NCBI GenBank assembly: GCA_034509925.1
Contig: CM067535.1
Coordinates: forward strand, 5,023,001-5,087,000
Source: Hirudinaria manillensis
Lineage: Eukaryota; Annelida; Clitellata; Hirudinida; Hirudinidae
Length of the DNA stretch: 64,000 nucleotides
Reading direction: 5' to 3'
Each line of letters opens with the position of its first letter. Position 1 is the first letter of the stretch. The notes under the pieces are model-generated. The model saw nothing but the letters and a program-made list of their open reading frames with translations. It was not told the DNA's origin and did not search any database. Shown one piece after another: positions 41,517 through 53,026 of the stretch. Both the position numbers and the translations under genes were made by a program.

Positions 41517-42175
41517 AGCTTTTGAACGAAGTAATCCCTATCCACGACTCTTCAAGCGAAAAGCGCAGATCAAGATTTAAAAGTGAAGAAACTGTGCTAA
41601 GTTACCACTAAGACACTATTTAGTAGATATCAATTAACCACAATGTATCAGAAACTATAAAATGTCGTAAGTTAATATCGTAAGATAATTGACACTTAGT
41701 TACACATTTTGTAAACGTAGAACCGAGCCTGTTAAATTGTTTATGTAGCTTTTCTGTGTCTTCGTTTGAGATATCGTTGTGGTACTGCTTACAATTAAGA
41801 CTGCCGATAGTCAAAGGGTAAGTAAAAACCAGAAGAAATATGTAATGTTATAATTACGACTAGGTGTACGTTTTAGAAAACCGTTGTCGTTACTAGGAAA
41901 ATTAGGCTAGTTTACCCGCACCAAACTAATTCCACATGACCATACTGTCATATCTAACTATCCAAGTACCCACGTTCGTTATCTCTAGCAGTGACAACAT
42001 TTTTGCCACCATAGTTATTGATATAAATTGTCGCTTTACCATAATAGCATCAACAATCTTACTTAGATTTAAGCATAAGGCAGGATACTATAAATAAGCT
42101 TTTAACAATTACATGTCAATGTTATTTTTTGAAATTCTTCTGAATGGATGATACACTTAAGTAACAAACAATTCC
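41517..42175. promoter_or_regulatory. Shared divergent promoter region of DDX41 and the golgin
   Basis: About 660 bases between two divergently transcribed housekeeping-type genes. AT-rich, without a clear TATA-initiator pair or CpG cluster. A bidirectional promoter is inferred from the gene layout only. Confidence 0.4.
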
Positions 42176-45100
42176 ATGAAATTATCTTTTCGACTTATAA
42201 ATCTTAGTCAAAGAAGTCTGAGGACAATGTCATTGTCTAATACTGAGGATGCAAAAAGCACATCAAAGGTTGGCTAGTTCACTTACAAGGAACAAGATTT
42301 GTCTAACATATTGTATTACCTCAGTTAGTGTGTAATTTAATTTAATGAAAATCAACAGTTAGACTCTCTTACACGAGAGGAATTGATCAGGTTCATCAAG
42401 AAACAAATGCTTGCAAACCAAAAATTCAAGGGAAGATGTGAAGGTGAATTGATCAATTGAGTTCATTTTTTTAAATTAAAGTTTATATAGTATCCTGAGT
42501 TGGTTATATCTTTAAAAAATGACACTAATGCCTGAAACGATAGAATTACTGAAGATATGATGCCTTTGTGGAATAAGACTTGCTACATAATAAAGAATGC
42601 TATTTTCAGAACTTAATAAAGAAAATGAATCACTAAAAGCAAAAAATGCTAACAATACTATGGTCAGTGAGTAAAAACAAAATTTCTGGTTGCTACTGTA
42701 TTCAATGCCGTAGTGCTAATTACAAAATACCTGTGTAATTTTGTATCATTTTCAGTGTATGAACTCAGGAGATGTAATTTCTGGAATTATACAATCTGTC
42801 CCAGAAGAATTGAATACTGTCATACAAAAGAATAAAGTAAGATAAAAATATTGAATTTTTAATTATTTTATTGAGATGAGTGACCACCAATTCATATCAG
42901 AATATGCAATTTCATAACAGTTACAATGTTATTGTGCCTGAAATGAACATCTTACATATGTGATTCTTTAATGCAAACCAAAGCTAACCTGGAATCTAAT
43001 TAGTGTGTTGTGATTGCTGACAATTTTTGCTTGTCTATGTTTATTTTCCTATCAAAAAGTGGCATAGTATCCCTTGTATCTATTATATCGTGCTCACTGT
43101 TGAGGCTAGGAGACAAGTTTCAAAGCTATTGGTCATTTACAGATAATCCATTAAGCAATTAATGCAATGCAATTTGTTGGGAATTTATGGTGAACTAGGT
43201 CATGACTATGGCATAACATCAATTCACTAAACTTATGAACCAGTTCTACAGTGTGCATCATAAATATAGCCCAGATTATATCTATAAATATATTACATGA
43301 TTTCTATCTCTATCTTTAAAATTACCATTAAACTTTTGTCAAAATGCTGATTATAGTGATCACAAGAAAGTAATTAAAGTAATAATAAAATAAGTAATTC
43401 AATAAAATTTGAATATTGATGAGAATCCACCAAGAAATGCTTTTGATGTCATTTCTTGGAGTTTCTGCACTAGAGCATAGGGTCTCTTCTGTTGTGGAAA
43501 AAATTTTTTTATTACAGGTTTATTATAAAAGTTTGTTAACATAATAAGACTCCTTATATATTACTTGATGTCCATAACATGTTTACATAATAAAATACCA
43601 ATAGCTAATGTTATTATAGATGGGTTTAGGAAAGCAACTTAATATTATTGAAAAGGGATAAATTCTTGCTTTTAAAGACTTGAATTTGTCAATTTCTGAA
43701 ATTTATAGGAGGTTGAGTCACTCTAGAAAAGTTATTAGCTGTTTTTTAAGTGATCCTCAATAGCTATGGAACACTTTGTTCCCCTGAGACTGAAAAAGCT
43801 TGATGAATGTCAGAGAAGAGTCATCCTTCACGAAGCCTCCAAGGGGCTCAGTTCAACAATGGACTTAAAAAATGGCTCAAATATGAATGTAAGTCGATCG
43901 ACAATATTGAGGTGTCTCTGTGGAAGTGGTTTTCTAAAGTTTTTTAAGTGTCAGTACAAGCCACTTCTGATGGAGGCCCACAAGAAGTTCTGACTGAACT
44001 GGACAAAGGAGATGCTGGATTTAGAGATGAACTGGAACTCCATTATTTTTTCAGACGAAAAGAAGTTTAACTTAGATGGTCCAGATGGATCCAAATATCA
44101 TTGGCATGATGTCAGAAGAACCAAAAAATCATTTTTTAGAAGAAATTTTGGAGGTTACTCAATGATGGTCTGGGCTGTCATTTCCTCTTGAGGTTCTTTA
44201 GAACTTGGGAAACAAAACTCTGCAAAATATATTCAAACGCTGGACCAGTATCTATTTAAATTATATGACAAATTTGGAAATGAAAGGTCATCTTCTAGCA
44301 TGACAATGCCCCTCTACACAAAGCAAGATCAACTAAACTTTTTTCCAGTTAAGGAATTTGGAGGCTCTCAAGTGGCCATCAGGCTCACCAGACTTGAACC
44401 CCATCAAAAACTATGGGGGATGCTTGCTAGGAAAATATATTGTAATGGAAAGCAGTATTCCAGTGTTCAAGAGCTGAAAGACTCTGGAAAAGGCTAGGAA
44501 GGAGCTGGATGAAAAGAGTCTAAAACCTTTCCTATATTCATTAAAGAACAAAATTAAAGAGTTAGTTAACTAAAAAAATGTGATAAGATTCATTGACTCA
44601 TATAAATCATAATTTAAAAGTTTAAATGTAATAAATTTGAAAATTTATGCTCCCTAGTATACTTGGTTGATGTGTGCAGTTTTAGGGATTTCCAGTGTTT
44701 TGTTAAAGTCTCACTAATATTTCTCTGCACAATTAATTTGATAAATCCTATAAAAAGATGGTTTAGGTAATTCCATTACCTGGAATGGTTTTGTCAAAAT
44801 ATGTACCTGGGCTATATTTATGAAGTACACTGTATGTTCACAGCCATAACACTACACTTAATGCTTAACAGATTCTTGAGACTCAACTTTCTTTGATGGC
44901 TTCTACTAGAGAAAATCTACTAGAAGAGATGAATGTTCTTAAGAATAAATATGCTCAACAGCTAACGGATGTAGAAGATATGAAATGGTCAAAGTCACAA
45001 CTTGAAGAAAAATTGACAGAGTGGGAAAAGATGATGAAGATGCTAGAGAAAGAAAGAAATGAAGCCAAGCATCATCTCGATAATGTCCAAAGGGCTTGTC

Positions 45101-48100
45101 AGATAAATGCTGATATTGTAGAGGATATAATTAAGAATGTTGAGTCTGTGACTTTTGATCTTGATACTGTTTCAGAGATCAATTTTTCCAATCATAGAAA
45201 GTATACCTGCCATGATCATATTGTTGGAGATGATCATGTTGATGTTCATTCAGAATTTGTCCAGATGGAGCAAAATCTTATAAAGAGGTTAGAGTATCTT
45301 AGTTCTATAACAGCCAGTGTTGTATTTGAGAGAGATGAAGTTAAAGAGAGAATCCAGCATATTATATATGAAATTGTTAAACTGGAATCTCTTGAGACAT
45401 GCAGAAATGAGATTGAAGACAGCCTTCTTCAGTTTGAATCCAGTACCTCCTTGCTTGAAGCTCTGAGTATGATTGAAGATACTATGAAGAGAATGAAATA
45501 TCATTCTATTGAAGCAAATGGGTCTAATTCTATATATGAAAACTTATGTAAATCAAATAACAAAATTAATACCAATAACATCAATGACTTTGGAGTTGTT
45601 GCTTGCCTACCATTCACAGAACACGTTCAGGAAGAAATTAAAAAAAAAATTAATCCCATTTTCAAATGTCTTGCAGTTACTTACGAAACACCATCCGGTT
45701 CAGACATCATGAAAGAAAATGATATAACCGAGTTTCTTGAACCATCAACTTCTCATGAAAATATAAACACAAAAAATGTTAAAAATTATTCTTTTGGATA
45801 CCCAGAGAAGAATAGAGAACTTTTAGCTAGGATTTCGGAGCTGGAAGTTATGGTGTCATCCCTGACGTTTGAGAATGCGCAATTCTCTTCACTGAAGTTG
45901 GAGAATGAAAGGCTGATTTCAGAACTTGAATCGTTAAGAAAGAATCTCGAGGAGACCCTTAAAATCAGAGATAGTGAATTTAGTAGATCCTCAAAACATC
46001 TTGAGGATGTTCAACTTGAATTGAGCATGGAAGGCAACATTATTAAAAAAGATGGAGATGATGTTTTTGAATTTGAAATAACACCAACATCTACAAAAAC
46101 AGGAGTGGAATTTTCAGAAGCAGTAGTTGAATCTACTAGATTGGAATTGGAATGCATAAAGCATGAATTAGAAGCTGCAAAACTAGAATTAAATTTGACC
46201 GTGACTAAATTTGAAACTGTGTCAAGTGAATTGAAATCCAAAGAAACTCATTTGAACTTGATCGATAGTGAATTGAAATGTTTGAAAACAGAGCTGGAAT
46301 CCAGTCAGAGCAGAACAATTGATTTAAAGAATAACAAAGATGTGATAGAAATGCAAGATGACAAGATGACAAAATCCTGGTTAGATTCAGAGCTTAGTTG
46401 TCATGCAATTGAAATGGAAGATGACAACTTGCAGGTGATCACAAAAGAGGAATCTCAAGTTCTGCAGAAACAGTTGGAATTTAAGGAAAAAAAGCTAAAT
46501 GACCCAGGAGACGACATTGAGAAAGAAAAGTCAAAGATGCATAATGATGATGAAATCTCAAACCTAAATTTTCAATTAAGGGAAAAAGAGAAAAGAGAAA
46601 TGAAGATGAAACAACTAATTCTTAGAAACAGAAAAGAAATTGCTGACCTCAGAACTAAGGTTGGTGGTCTTGGCTAACTACATAAATTATTGAATAGCAT
46701 TTGAATACCACAATTTGGATATTTTTATGCTTTTAATGAACAGTTTCTGAATATAAATTTCATAACTATTTGTTTGAAGCTTGAAGCTGCCTTAGTTGAA
46801 CTAAATCTTGTTAGCTCAGAACCGCTGAATAAAGCTGCCAATCAGAAGTTGTCTCTCTTATATCAGGTTGGGTGTACCCTGTATATTTTGATTGTAGTTT
46901 TAGATTTGATAGTACATATATTTCCATTTCAATCATATGTCCATTTCAATTACTAATGACAATGTTTCAATTTTTGCCATTACAATAAGTAAAATAGTTA
47001 AAATTCATGCCTTTTGTATTTATTTAAATTTTATGTTCATTATTAACTAAACCCCTGAATGATACCCATCATAATCTTAGAATTTGCAGGCAGAATATGA
47101 AAAGATGGAATCAAAATTTGATGTAGAAAAATCTGCCAATCGTGATCTTCTTCTGATGATTGATCAACTGAACTCTGAACTTTGCCAAGTAAAAGTAAAA
47201 GCTGGAGAAGATGATGAAGAAATTTCCAGGCTCAGGGGAGACATGCAAAGAATGGAAAGAATGGGACAGATGTTAGAAGAAGCAAAGATGCAAACTGAAA
47301 AAGAGTTCCAGACAGTAAAGTTACAATGCGATGCCATAAACAGAGAGAAAATGTTATTAGAATCTAGAGTGATTCATTTGGAAGATCAATTGAGACAGGT
47401 TCGTGAAGAGCACCAATTAGAGTTAGGAAAATTAGAAAATGAAATCAAGATGAAAATGGAAGAGCTGGATAATGTCAAGAAGGATGTTCAACATTCCCAG
47501 TTGATTAACCTTGAGATAGCGGACTATGAAAGGAGTGTCAAGACGTTGAATTTAGCCTTGGAAGAAAAAGAAGTCAAGGTGAAGTTATTTCAAAAAGAAT
47601 TAGAACATATGAAGCAACAGAAAGATGCCACTGAGAAGTTACTGGAGGCATCTGAGAACCAATTCAGGCAATCAGAGGATCAATGTTCAAAGATGAAACA
47701 AATGATTCTCAAGTCTAAGAAAGATCTCATGGACATGAGAAAGCAGGAAAGCGACAGGGCTAATATCGAATCACAACTCAGAACACAAAATGAAATGTTT
47801 ATGCAACTCACAGAGGAGCAGAAGTTAAAAATTGCTGAACTACTTTCAGAAAATCATAAGCTCTTTGACAGACTTGCCAAGACCTTGGAAAATCACCAAA
47901 TAAGTACCTCTATGATGGAAGCAAAATTGTTCAATCAGCAAAGAGAGGTTGAAGTAAATAAACTTGCTTTAGAGAATTTACAGAGTGATTATGAGAGCTA
48001 TAAAGCAAGGGTTCACAGTGTTCTTAAAGTAAAGAAGAATAATGATTTTGAGAGATCAGCTTATGAATGTGAAAGGAAGGAAAGAGAAAAATTAGACCAA

Positions 48101-49135
48101 ACTAACAAACAACTGAAAGCTGAAATGACAGATTTGACCAATCAGCTTTCTTATGTGGTGGCAGAAAATGAGCAGCTGAAGTGTGAACAAGATAAGACGA
48201 TAAAGAAGCTTGCTTTAATAAAGGATAACTTTGATGCTGCAGAAGCTCTATGGAAAGAAAAGCTTGAAAAAATCACTTTGAATCATGCAGATGAGTTAGC
48301 AAGACAATCGGACACCATTAAAGAGTTGATGAAGCAAAATGAAATTGTTACTCAAACTTTTAAAGAAGAACATGCCCATGTGGTTGAATCATTGAGAAAC
48401 CAGCTCGACAAAGCACATCTTGAAGTCGACTATTGTCGTGCAATGCTCCAGAACATGGATCCTCCCCCATCTTCTATTTCGCAACCTCGGTCGCCTAGCA
48501 GCATTGCCAATACACCTTTGCCTTTCATCCCATTGGATGAAACATCAGAAGAAAGACAGGCTGCGGAAGGTTCGGAATACAGTGAAGATGCTCATACATC
48601 CATGAAACTGGCAGGCTCCCCTATTCTTCTACAGGGTTCTCTATACAAATCTTCCTTTGTTCCACTTGAAATTCTCCTTTCTGGTCCATCCAGCATTCCT
48701 GCAGATTCTGATGGAAATCTGTCCAAACTTGAGAAGGAAGACGAATCTCTAATCTTGTCACTGCAGGCTTCTAAGAGTCACGGTGCCCATCTACGCCATC
48801 TGCTTAATGAGAGCGAAGCCACAGTTTTACGTCTTACAGAGCAGGCAAGCATTCTCAAGGCTGAGATACGAAGATTGGAAAGAAATCAAGAGAGGCAATC
48901 GTCTGTGTCTAACATGGAGTACCTAAAGAACATAGTTTATAAATTTCTGACATTGAAGAATGCTGAAGAGAGGCTTCAACTCCTACCTGTTATGCAAACA
49001 ATGCTGAAATTTTCACCTGAGGAAAAAGAGAGAATTTCCTCTATAGCGAATGGCGATGAATCAAAAGGGATAGAACCATCAGGCTGGGGCTCGTACATCA
49101 AGTGGTTTGATGTAACGACGCCACCAAAACCATGA
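42176..49135 (+). CDS. GCC2: GRIP-domain golgin, GCC2/GCC185-like, 1410 residues
   Basis: Seven exons join in frame: 42176-42268, 42359-42443, 42610-42662, 42756-42836, 44872-46659, 46780-46866 and 47090-49135. The protein is a peripheral trans-Golgi tether that captures endosome-derived vesicles; the family is recruited by Arl1/Rab GTPases through its C-terminal GRIP domain. The N-terminal block LDSLTREELIRFIKKQML with LNKENESLK matches the start of GCC2. Almost all of the rest is predicted coiled coil (long runs of E, K, L, Q heptads). The GRIP domain lies near residues 1335-1380 (MEYLKNIVYKFLTLKNAEER...LLPVMQTMLKFSPEE), with the conserved Tyr of EYLKN. A serine/proline-rich break (SSISQPRSPSSIAN) interrupts the coil at about residue 1195. 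Human GCC2 is longer (about 1680 residues). The 2 kb fourth intron contains a Tc1-type transposon. Confidence 0.93.
43249..44832 (+). mobile_element. Decayed Tc1/mariner DNA transposon in a GCC2 intron
   Basis: Terminal inverted repeats begin CAGTGTGCATCATAAATATAGCCCAG at the left (25-odd bases, 43249-43274) and mirror CTGGGCTATATTTATGAAGTACACTG at the right, flanked by TA on both sides, the target of Tc1/mariner. Between them (about 43620-44575) is a Tc1-type transposase remnant: FSDEKKFNLDGPDG with the first catalytic Asp, HDNAPLHKARSTKLFF with the second, and SPDLNP near the third position. The frame is broken by several stops and shifts, so it cannot encode a full transposase. The element is 1584 bases long and reads in the direction of the host gene. 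Confidence 0.88.
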
Positions 49136-49642
49136 ATACAGATCAATTTCAATTTGGGAATTGCAGAATTTGGCACAAGTTAGGAAGATGCACTATCTTC
49201 TACCTTGTAATGGTATTTGCTCTCTATTTTTGAACTCAGAAGTAATGATCTTTAAATGATGTTCGAGCATTTAATTGTTCTATAAAATGTTAACATAAGA
49301 AAAACACCACCTAATCAAATGTGCCACAGTCTTACATTTCGGCCCATCATTCACCTGAAGCATTCCGCACTATTATCTTTGAATTTGTTCAATTGTAAAT
49401 AAAGGTCATTATTTAATCTGAGTTTAGCATGGTAAGAGTGGGTGAATCTGTAGTCATGCCAATAGGCAGGAAATTTATATAATTAGTGCATGTTGCACAA
49501 TCTGAAACTGCAAAAACAAAGCAAAATTCCCAACATCCCCAAGAATGTGTGATAAATCAACTCTAGAAATTCTTGAAATTGCACAGGAAAATAGTTATTG
49601 ATATGTCGTAGTCATGGTGTTGATGCTACATAAAGTCTGGTG
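49136..49642. other. Tail-to-tail interval between GCC2 and CIAO2A
   Basis: Holds the 3' UTR of GCC2, including an AATAAA-type signal (TAAATAAAGG near 49395), and the 3' flank of the minus-strand CIAO2A-like gene. No other feature seen. Confidence 0.5.
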
Positions 49643-50762
49643 TTACGAATCTTTGAGGCATCTCTGAACAAGGTCCTTGAGCTTTTCATTCTCCATTGCT
49701 GCAGCTGTTCTTTCTTTGTCCTGGATCTGTTTACTGACTGCCATAATGACAAGAAAGTCTTAGGAGTTGCACAACATGAATGTTAGTGATTATTATGGTA
49801 CCAATTTCATTTGAAGAAATTATCTTTGGGGAGAGCTAGGATTATTAGCCTTGATTGCATAGAACATTCCCAGTGCATAATTGATATCACTTTGCTCAAA
49901 TCAGATAATAACCTACTTTCACTATGCTGCATGTGGCTCCCCTCCCTGACTTTAACAGTGATCTGAAATAACTATCAAGTTAAAATAGGTTAACGAGAGC
50001 AAAATTTTGGAAGTTTCAAAATCACCTCCCACCTTGAATTGCTTTGGAAGGCACAGCTTTAACTTGAAAATTAGACATAAGCCTAGAATAAATCAAATGT
50101 GATTGCCAGATTCAAATGTGGCATGGCATGCAATAATATTGAAAATTGTCAAGGGATATTGAACTTTTTGGATTAATTTGGATGTTCTTATGAGGTTGTT
50201 TAGTAAATTAAGTTAACTACTTGCAATGATTCCCAAGAAGTATTGATGCTCTTACCAATTACTGATGCCAAGTGGCAATGGGGCAATGTGGGTGTAAAAA
50301 GAATTTGAATCTCAGTAATCTTTGAAGGTAATGTATGTATTGTAATGTCTTCTTCACAAATTATTCCCAAATTTTCTAATGAATCAAATTTCTCTGGGTC
50401 TTTTATGCCCTTGCAGAGATCTTAAAATTGAAATCGTCAATGTGTCATCCCCAACAGTAGAAGAGTAAGACAAAGCAATATCTTCATTTTATAATGGGTA
50501 ACATTGCTTTGCAATGTAATATAGTTCTTCCACGCAGCAGCTATTGTCAAATATTTAGCTTTATTCTAATTTGGTTGAGATTTGTTTATACTTATCAAGT
50601 AATGTGGTGCGACGTGATGCTTTTTATACATACTCGCAAGTAAATGTGAAGTGATTTGTTAAAACAATCGTTTAGCTTCAATTATAAAAGGAGCAAACCA
50701 TAGACAGTGTCCAGAAGTTGCTGGGTATCGTATCCAAGCAGCTTCGTGGAGATACAAGCCAT
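49643..50762 (-). CDS. CIAO2A: Cytosolic Fe-S assembly component of the MIP18 family (CIAO2A/FAM96A-like)
   Basis: Five short exons, 50762-50699, 50420-50256, 50082-50027, 49962-49913 and 49733-49643, join in frame to 141 residues. The family delivers iron-sulfur clusters to cytosolic and nuclear proteins together with CIAO1 and MMS19 (CIAO2B) or to IRP1 (CIAO2A). Collinear matches: TVYDLCKGIKDPE to the family's VYDLIRTIRDPE; FTPTLPHCHLASVIGLCL to FTPTVPHCSLATLIGLCL, which contains the conserved Cys; EGSHMQHSESSKQIQDKER to EGTHSTEEDINKQINDKER; and TAAAMENEKLKDLV. The DPEK and KQIQDKERTAAAMEN wording is nearer CIAO2A than CIAO2B. The exon-3 donor (TGGGAG|GTGATT) was chosen for frame and leaves two extra residues relative to human. 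The exons are too short to be obvious as open frames. Convergent with GCC2. Confidence 0.85.
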
Positions 50763-51189
50763 ATGCTTTTGGTAAAACCGAACATCTCACACTATTGCAT
50801 CACAAATTTAGCTCCTCCCCTTGCTTAGATTTGAATATGTAGTTTTAAATTTAAAAAAAAAATAAACTTAATTCTTTTTTCCCCTCGTTTAGGGATGCAG
50901 TCTATGTCGTATGAAATTTCTTTTAGTTCAGGTTTTCTTCAATGGCGTACCCAAGCGTAGAAGGTATTTTCGGCAAAAGGATCCAGCAGATAATTTTAAA
51001 GGATACACTAGATTACAAAAAATGCTATATTATTCATAGAATAATGAATTTAATATTTCCTATGCAATGATTTTCTGCCATGAGTTCGAGTGGTAGATTC
51101 TCTGTTCATTGGCATTTGTTATTGCAAGTTTTGAAAAGCAACATCGATTCTTCTTTTGGTTGGGCTTCAATTTGACTAATTAAGACTCC

Positions 51190-51340
51190 GAAATGGTGTA
51201 AAAAAATGGTGGAAAATTGGTTATGGTGAAAAAATGTGAGGAAATTCGTGAAGGTGAAAAAATGTGGGGAAATTCGTGAAGGTGAAAAATGGGAGAAATA
51301 TGGTAATGGTCAAAAATGGTGTTGGTGAAAAAACCCTAAT
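51190..51340. repeat. Degenerate tandem repeat, unit about 28 bases
   Basis: Variants of GGTGAAAAAATGTGGGGAAATTCGTGAA occur at least three times in a row, with decayed copies (GGTGAAAAATGGGAGAAATATGG, GGTCAAAAATGGTGTT) on both sides, and a further GGTGAAAAAA near 51531. It lies just left of the TFIIB array. Confidence 0.7.
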
Positions 51341-51418
51341 CTTAACTCCAGTTCTAGCAGTAAGCCTTGTCATATACACTCAACCTAGCACTAATATCGA
51401 CCGTGGTGGCAGTCACCG

Positions 51419-51492
51419 GAATTACTCGAATTGATCGAAATGAACGCTCGTGATCGATAGTGATCGGAAGAGATCGATAATGATAAATCATG
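51419..51492. repeat. Degenerate GATCG/TGATC repeat
   Basis: Irregular repeats of GATCGAAATGAAC, GATCGATAGTGATCGG and GATCGATAATGAT. Simple-sequence character; no function inferred. Confidence 0.5.
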
Positions 51493-51726
51493 ATGGGAAG
51501 TGGTGGAGAAAACGGTGAAAATATGGCGATGGTGAAAAAAACTGAGAAAAAATGTCCAATCGAAGATAAAAAATTTTGTTTTCAAATCATTGCCAAAAAA
51601 TAATCGGATTTCACCGTGACAAACGAAATGAAAAATGTGTAAAATTCGACGACGCATCGTAATACGTGATTAAAATTGGGAATAATTTTTCAATAATTTA
51701 AAAAATCAATCGCCTTATAAAACGTG

Positions 51727-51741
51727 TTGGCTGGGTGCCAA
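51727..51741. promoter_or_regulatory. Perfect NFI-type palindrome upstream of TFIIB copy 1
   Basis: TTGGCTGGGTGCCAA is an exact match to the nuclear factor I consensus TTGGC-N5-GCCAA. It stands 256 bases before the ATG and recurs at the same offset in every unit (53215, 54702, 56190, 57686, 59180, 60676, 62163, 63662). The site is seen directly; binding is inferred. Confidence 0.6.
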
Positions 51742-51825
51742 CTCGCTGCGCGCGCTTTCGGCCCGTTCAGGTGCGAAGGCTATAGGCGCTAGGCTACGGG
51801 CTAGAGGCTAACAGCTAGCACGCGT

Positions 51826-51839
51826 CGCGCACGTGCGCG
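51826..51839. promoter_or_regulatory. 14-base palindrome centred on an E-box (CACGTG)
   Basis: CGCGCACGTGCGCG is a perfect palindrome with CACGTG at its centre, the site of Myc/Max/USF-type bHLH factors. It lies 17 bases before the TATA box and is present in all nine units, within a CpG-rich block (about 51745-51845). Confidence 0.6.
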
Positions 51840-51855
51840 TAGGCTCCGAAACATC

Positions 51856-51890
51856 TATATATTTGGGAAAGCGGCGCTAGTAGTCATTAT
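51856..51890 (+). promoter_or_regulatory. Core promoter of TFIIB copy 1 (TATA plus initiator)
   Basis: TATATATT starts at 51856; the A of the initiator-like GTCATTAT is at 51886, 30 bases downstream, the standard spacing. A second TTATAAAA lies at 51713-51720. The predicted 5' UTR is 97 bases. The same TATA is 127 bases before the ATG in the other units (53344, 54831, 56319, 57815, 59309, 60805, 62292, 63791). In copy 3 the initiator reads GTCATAAT. Confidence 0.6.
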
Positions 51891-51982
51891 TCGTCAGACT
51901 CTCGACCCGTTCGCATCGCTCTCCTCGCGCATAAGCATTATCGCAGTCGCTCGCTCGAAAAAAGTCAGTTTAACGCCAAAAA

Positions 51983-52930
51983 ATGCCCAACCTTCCCCGT
52001 TGCTTGATTGGCAAAGGAATTTCGATTCCAAAATTGTGTTGCAAGTATCATCCCGACGCAGAAATATTGGACGATTACCACTGTGGCAACATGGACTGCT
52101 CGGCTTGCGGCCTCGTCGTTGCCGATAGGGTCATCGACGTCTCGAGCGAATGGAGAACGTTTCAAGATAACGGCGATGCCAAGGACATGAGCCGAATTGG
52201 CGATGCCGAAAACCCGCTGATCGACGGCGCCGACCAGTACACTAGAATACAGGCGTTCGCGGCCTCGAGCTCGGCGAAAATTGGCGAAACTAGCCAGATA
52301 CCGAGGTTTAAAAAGTCGAGCGCAGCGAAGACCATGGACCACACGTTCGGTTTCATGAAGAAAATTGCGGAAAGGATGAACATATCCAGGGATGTCATGG
52401 AGAATGCCGTGGATCTCTATAAAAGCGTCCAATCGAAAGTGACCATGAAGAGGAAGGACAAGGAGTCAGTGATGGCGGCGTGTCTCTACGTGGAATGTCG
52501 TAGAGTTGGCGCTTCGAGGCTTTTCAGCGAGTTCTGCGCCTGCACCGGAATTGCCAAAAAGAACATCGGCAAGGCTTTCAAATCAGTCTCGTCCTTGCTC
52601 GATGCCAAGGAGCAGCTCAAGCAGGTCGAGGCTCCAGTCGGAGACATAATGTCCCGCTTCTGCGCCCACGCGGGATTGACTGCCGAAATAGCCAGAAAGG
52701 CCCGAGAGGTGGCCGTGAAGGCCACGGAGAGTGGCATCACCGGCGGCAGGGCGCCCGCCACCGTCGCTTCGGCGGCCATGTTCATCGCCGCCGACCTCGG
52801 AGGGTGCAAGAAATCCTTCAAAGAAATCAGCCAGGTGACCGGCGTGGCGGTCATTACGATCAGACAATGCATCAAGCTCTTGCTTCCCCGCCTCAAAGAG
52901 ATTTACCAGCCCAAGGAAGCCAGCAAGTGA
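51983..52930 (+). CDS. TFIIB copy 1 (subfamily A), 315 residues, intronless
   Basis: TFIIB joins TBP on the promoter, recruits RNA polymerase II and sets the start site. The zinc ribbon ligands are present as Cys20, His23, Cys39 and Cys42 (CKYHPDAE...CSAC), followed by the B-reader/linker (DRVIDVSSEWRTF, then SRIGDAENPL), both close to human TFIIB. Two cyclin folds follow (about 115-205 and 215-305), with RRVGASRLFSEFC and GGRAPATVASAAMFIAA matching the repeat signatures, and the second-fold recognition helix GVAVITIRQ (287-295). Length equals human (316). The start has A at -3 (GCCAAAAAATGC). Copy-specific: Asn3, Ile80 and Gln85, and 5' UTR CAGTTTAACG where the others have CAGTTTTACG. Shares with copy 2 all other subfamily A residues: Asn36, Asp38, Asp65, Asp68, Ile72, Thr117, Lys127, Ser135, Asp144, Arg157, Leu180, Lys280. 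Flanking-copy identity and an open frame suggest it is functional. Confidence 0.95.
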   Translation: MPNLPRCLIGKGISIPKLCCKYHPDAEILDDYHCGNMDCSACGLVVADRVIDVSSEWRTFQDNGDAKDMSRIGDAENPLIDGADQYTRIQAFAASSSAKIGETSQIPRFKKSSAAKTMDHTFGFMKKIAERMNISRDVMENAVDLYKSVQSKVTMKRKDKESVMAACLYVECRRVGASRLFSEFCACTGIAKKNIGKAFKSVSSLLDAKEQLKQVEAPVGDIMSRFCAHAGLTAEIARKAREVAVKATESGITGGRAPATVASAAMFIAADLGGCKKSFKEISQVTGVAVITIRQCIKLLLPRLKEIYQPKEASK

Positions 52931-53010
52931 AGCGTGATTATTACCGTGATTATTATTATTTATTTATTTATTATCGTGATTATTATTATTTAATTATTTC
53001 TCGTGATACC
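52931..53010 (+). promoter_or_regulatory. AU-rich element in the TFIIB 3' UTR, unit 1
   Basis: The sequence after the stop contains ATTTATTTATTTATT, three overlapping ATTTA pentamers including the nonamer TTATTTATT, and two copies of CGTGATTATTATTATTTA. The pentamer count is 3 in units 1-4 and 7, 4 in units 5 and 6, and 5 in unit 8. AUUUA clusters of this type recruit mRNA decay proteins in animals; an effect here is inferred. Confidence 0.5.
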
Positions 53011-53026
53011 AAAATGTTAAATTATA

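Larger units (their letters stand above)
50763..51590. other. Interval between CIAO2A and the TFIIB array
   Basis: Contains two degenerate simple-sequence stretches, listed separately, and the left junction of the array near 51591. No gene is seen. Confidence 0.5.

Noticed and set aside
50435-50485. Minus-strand MKILLCLTLLLLGMTH as a secreted microprotein
   Set aside because: Only 16 codons before a stop, lying inside intron 1 of the CIAO2A-like gene.
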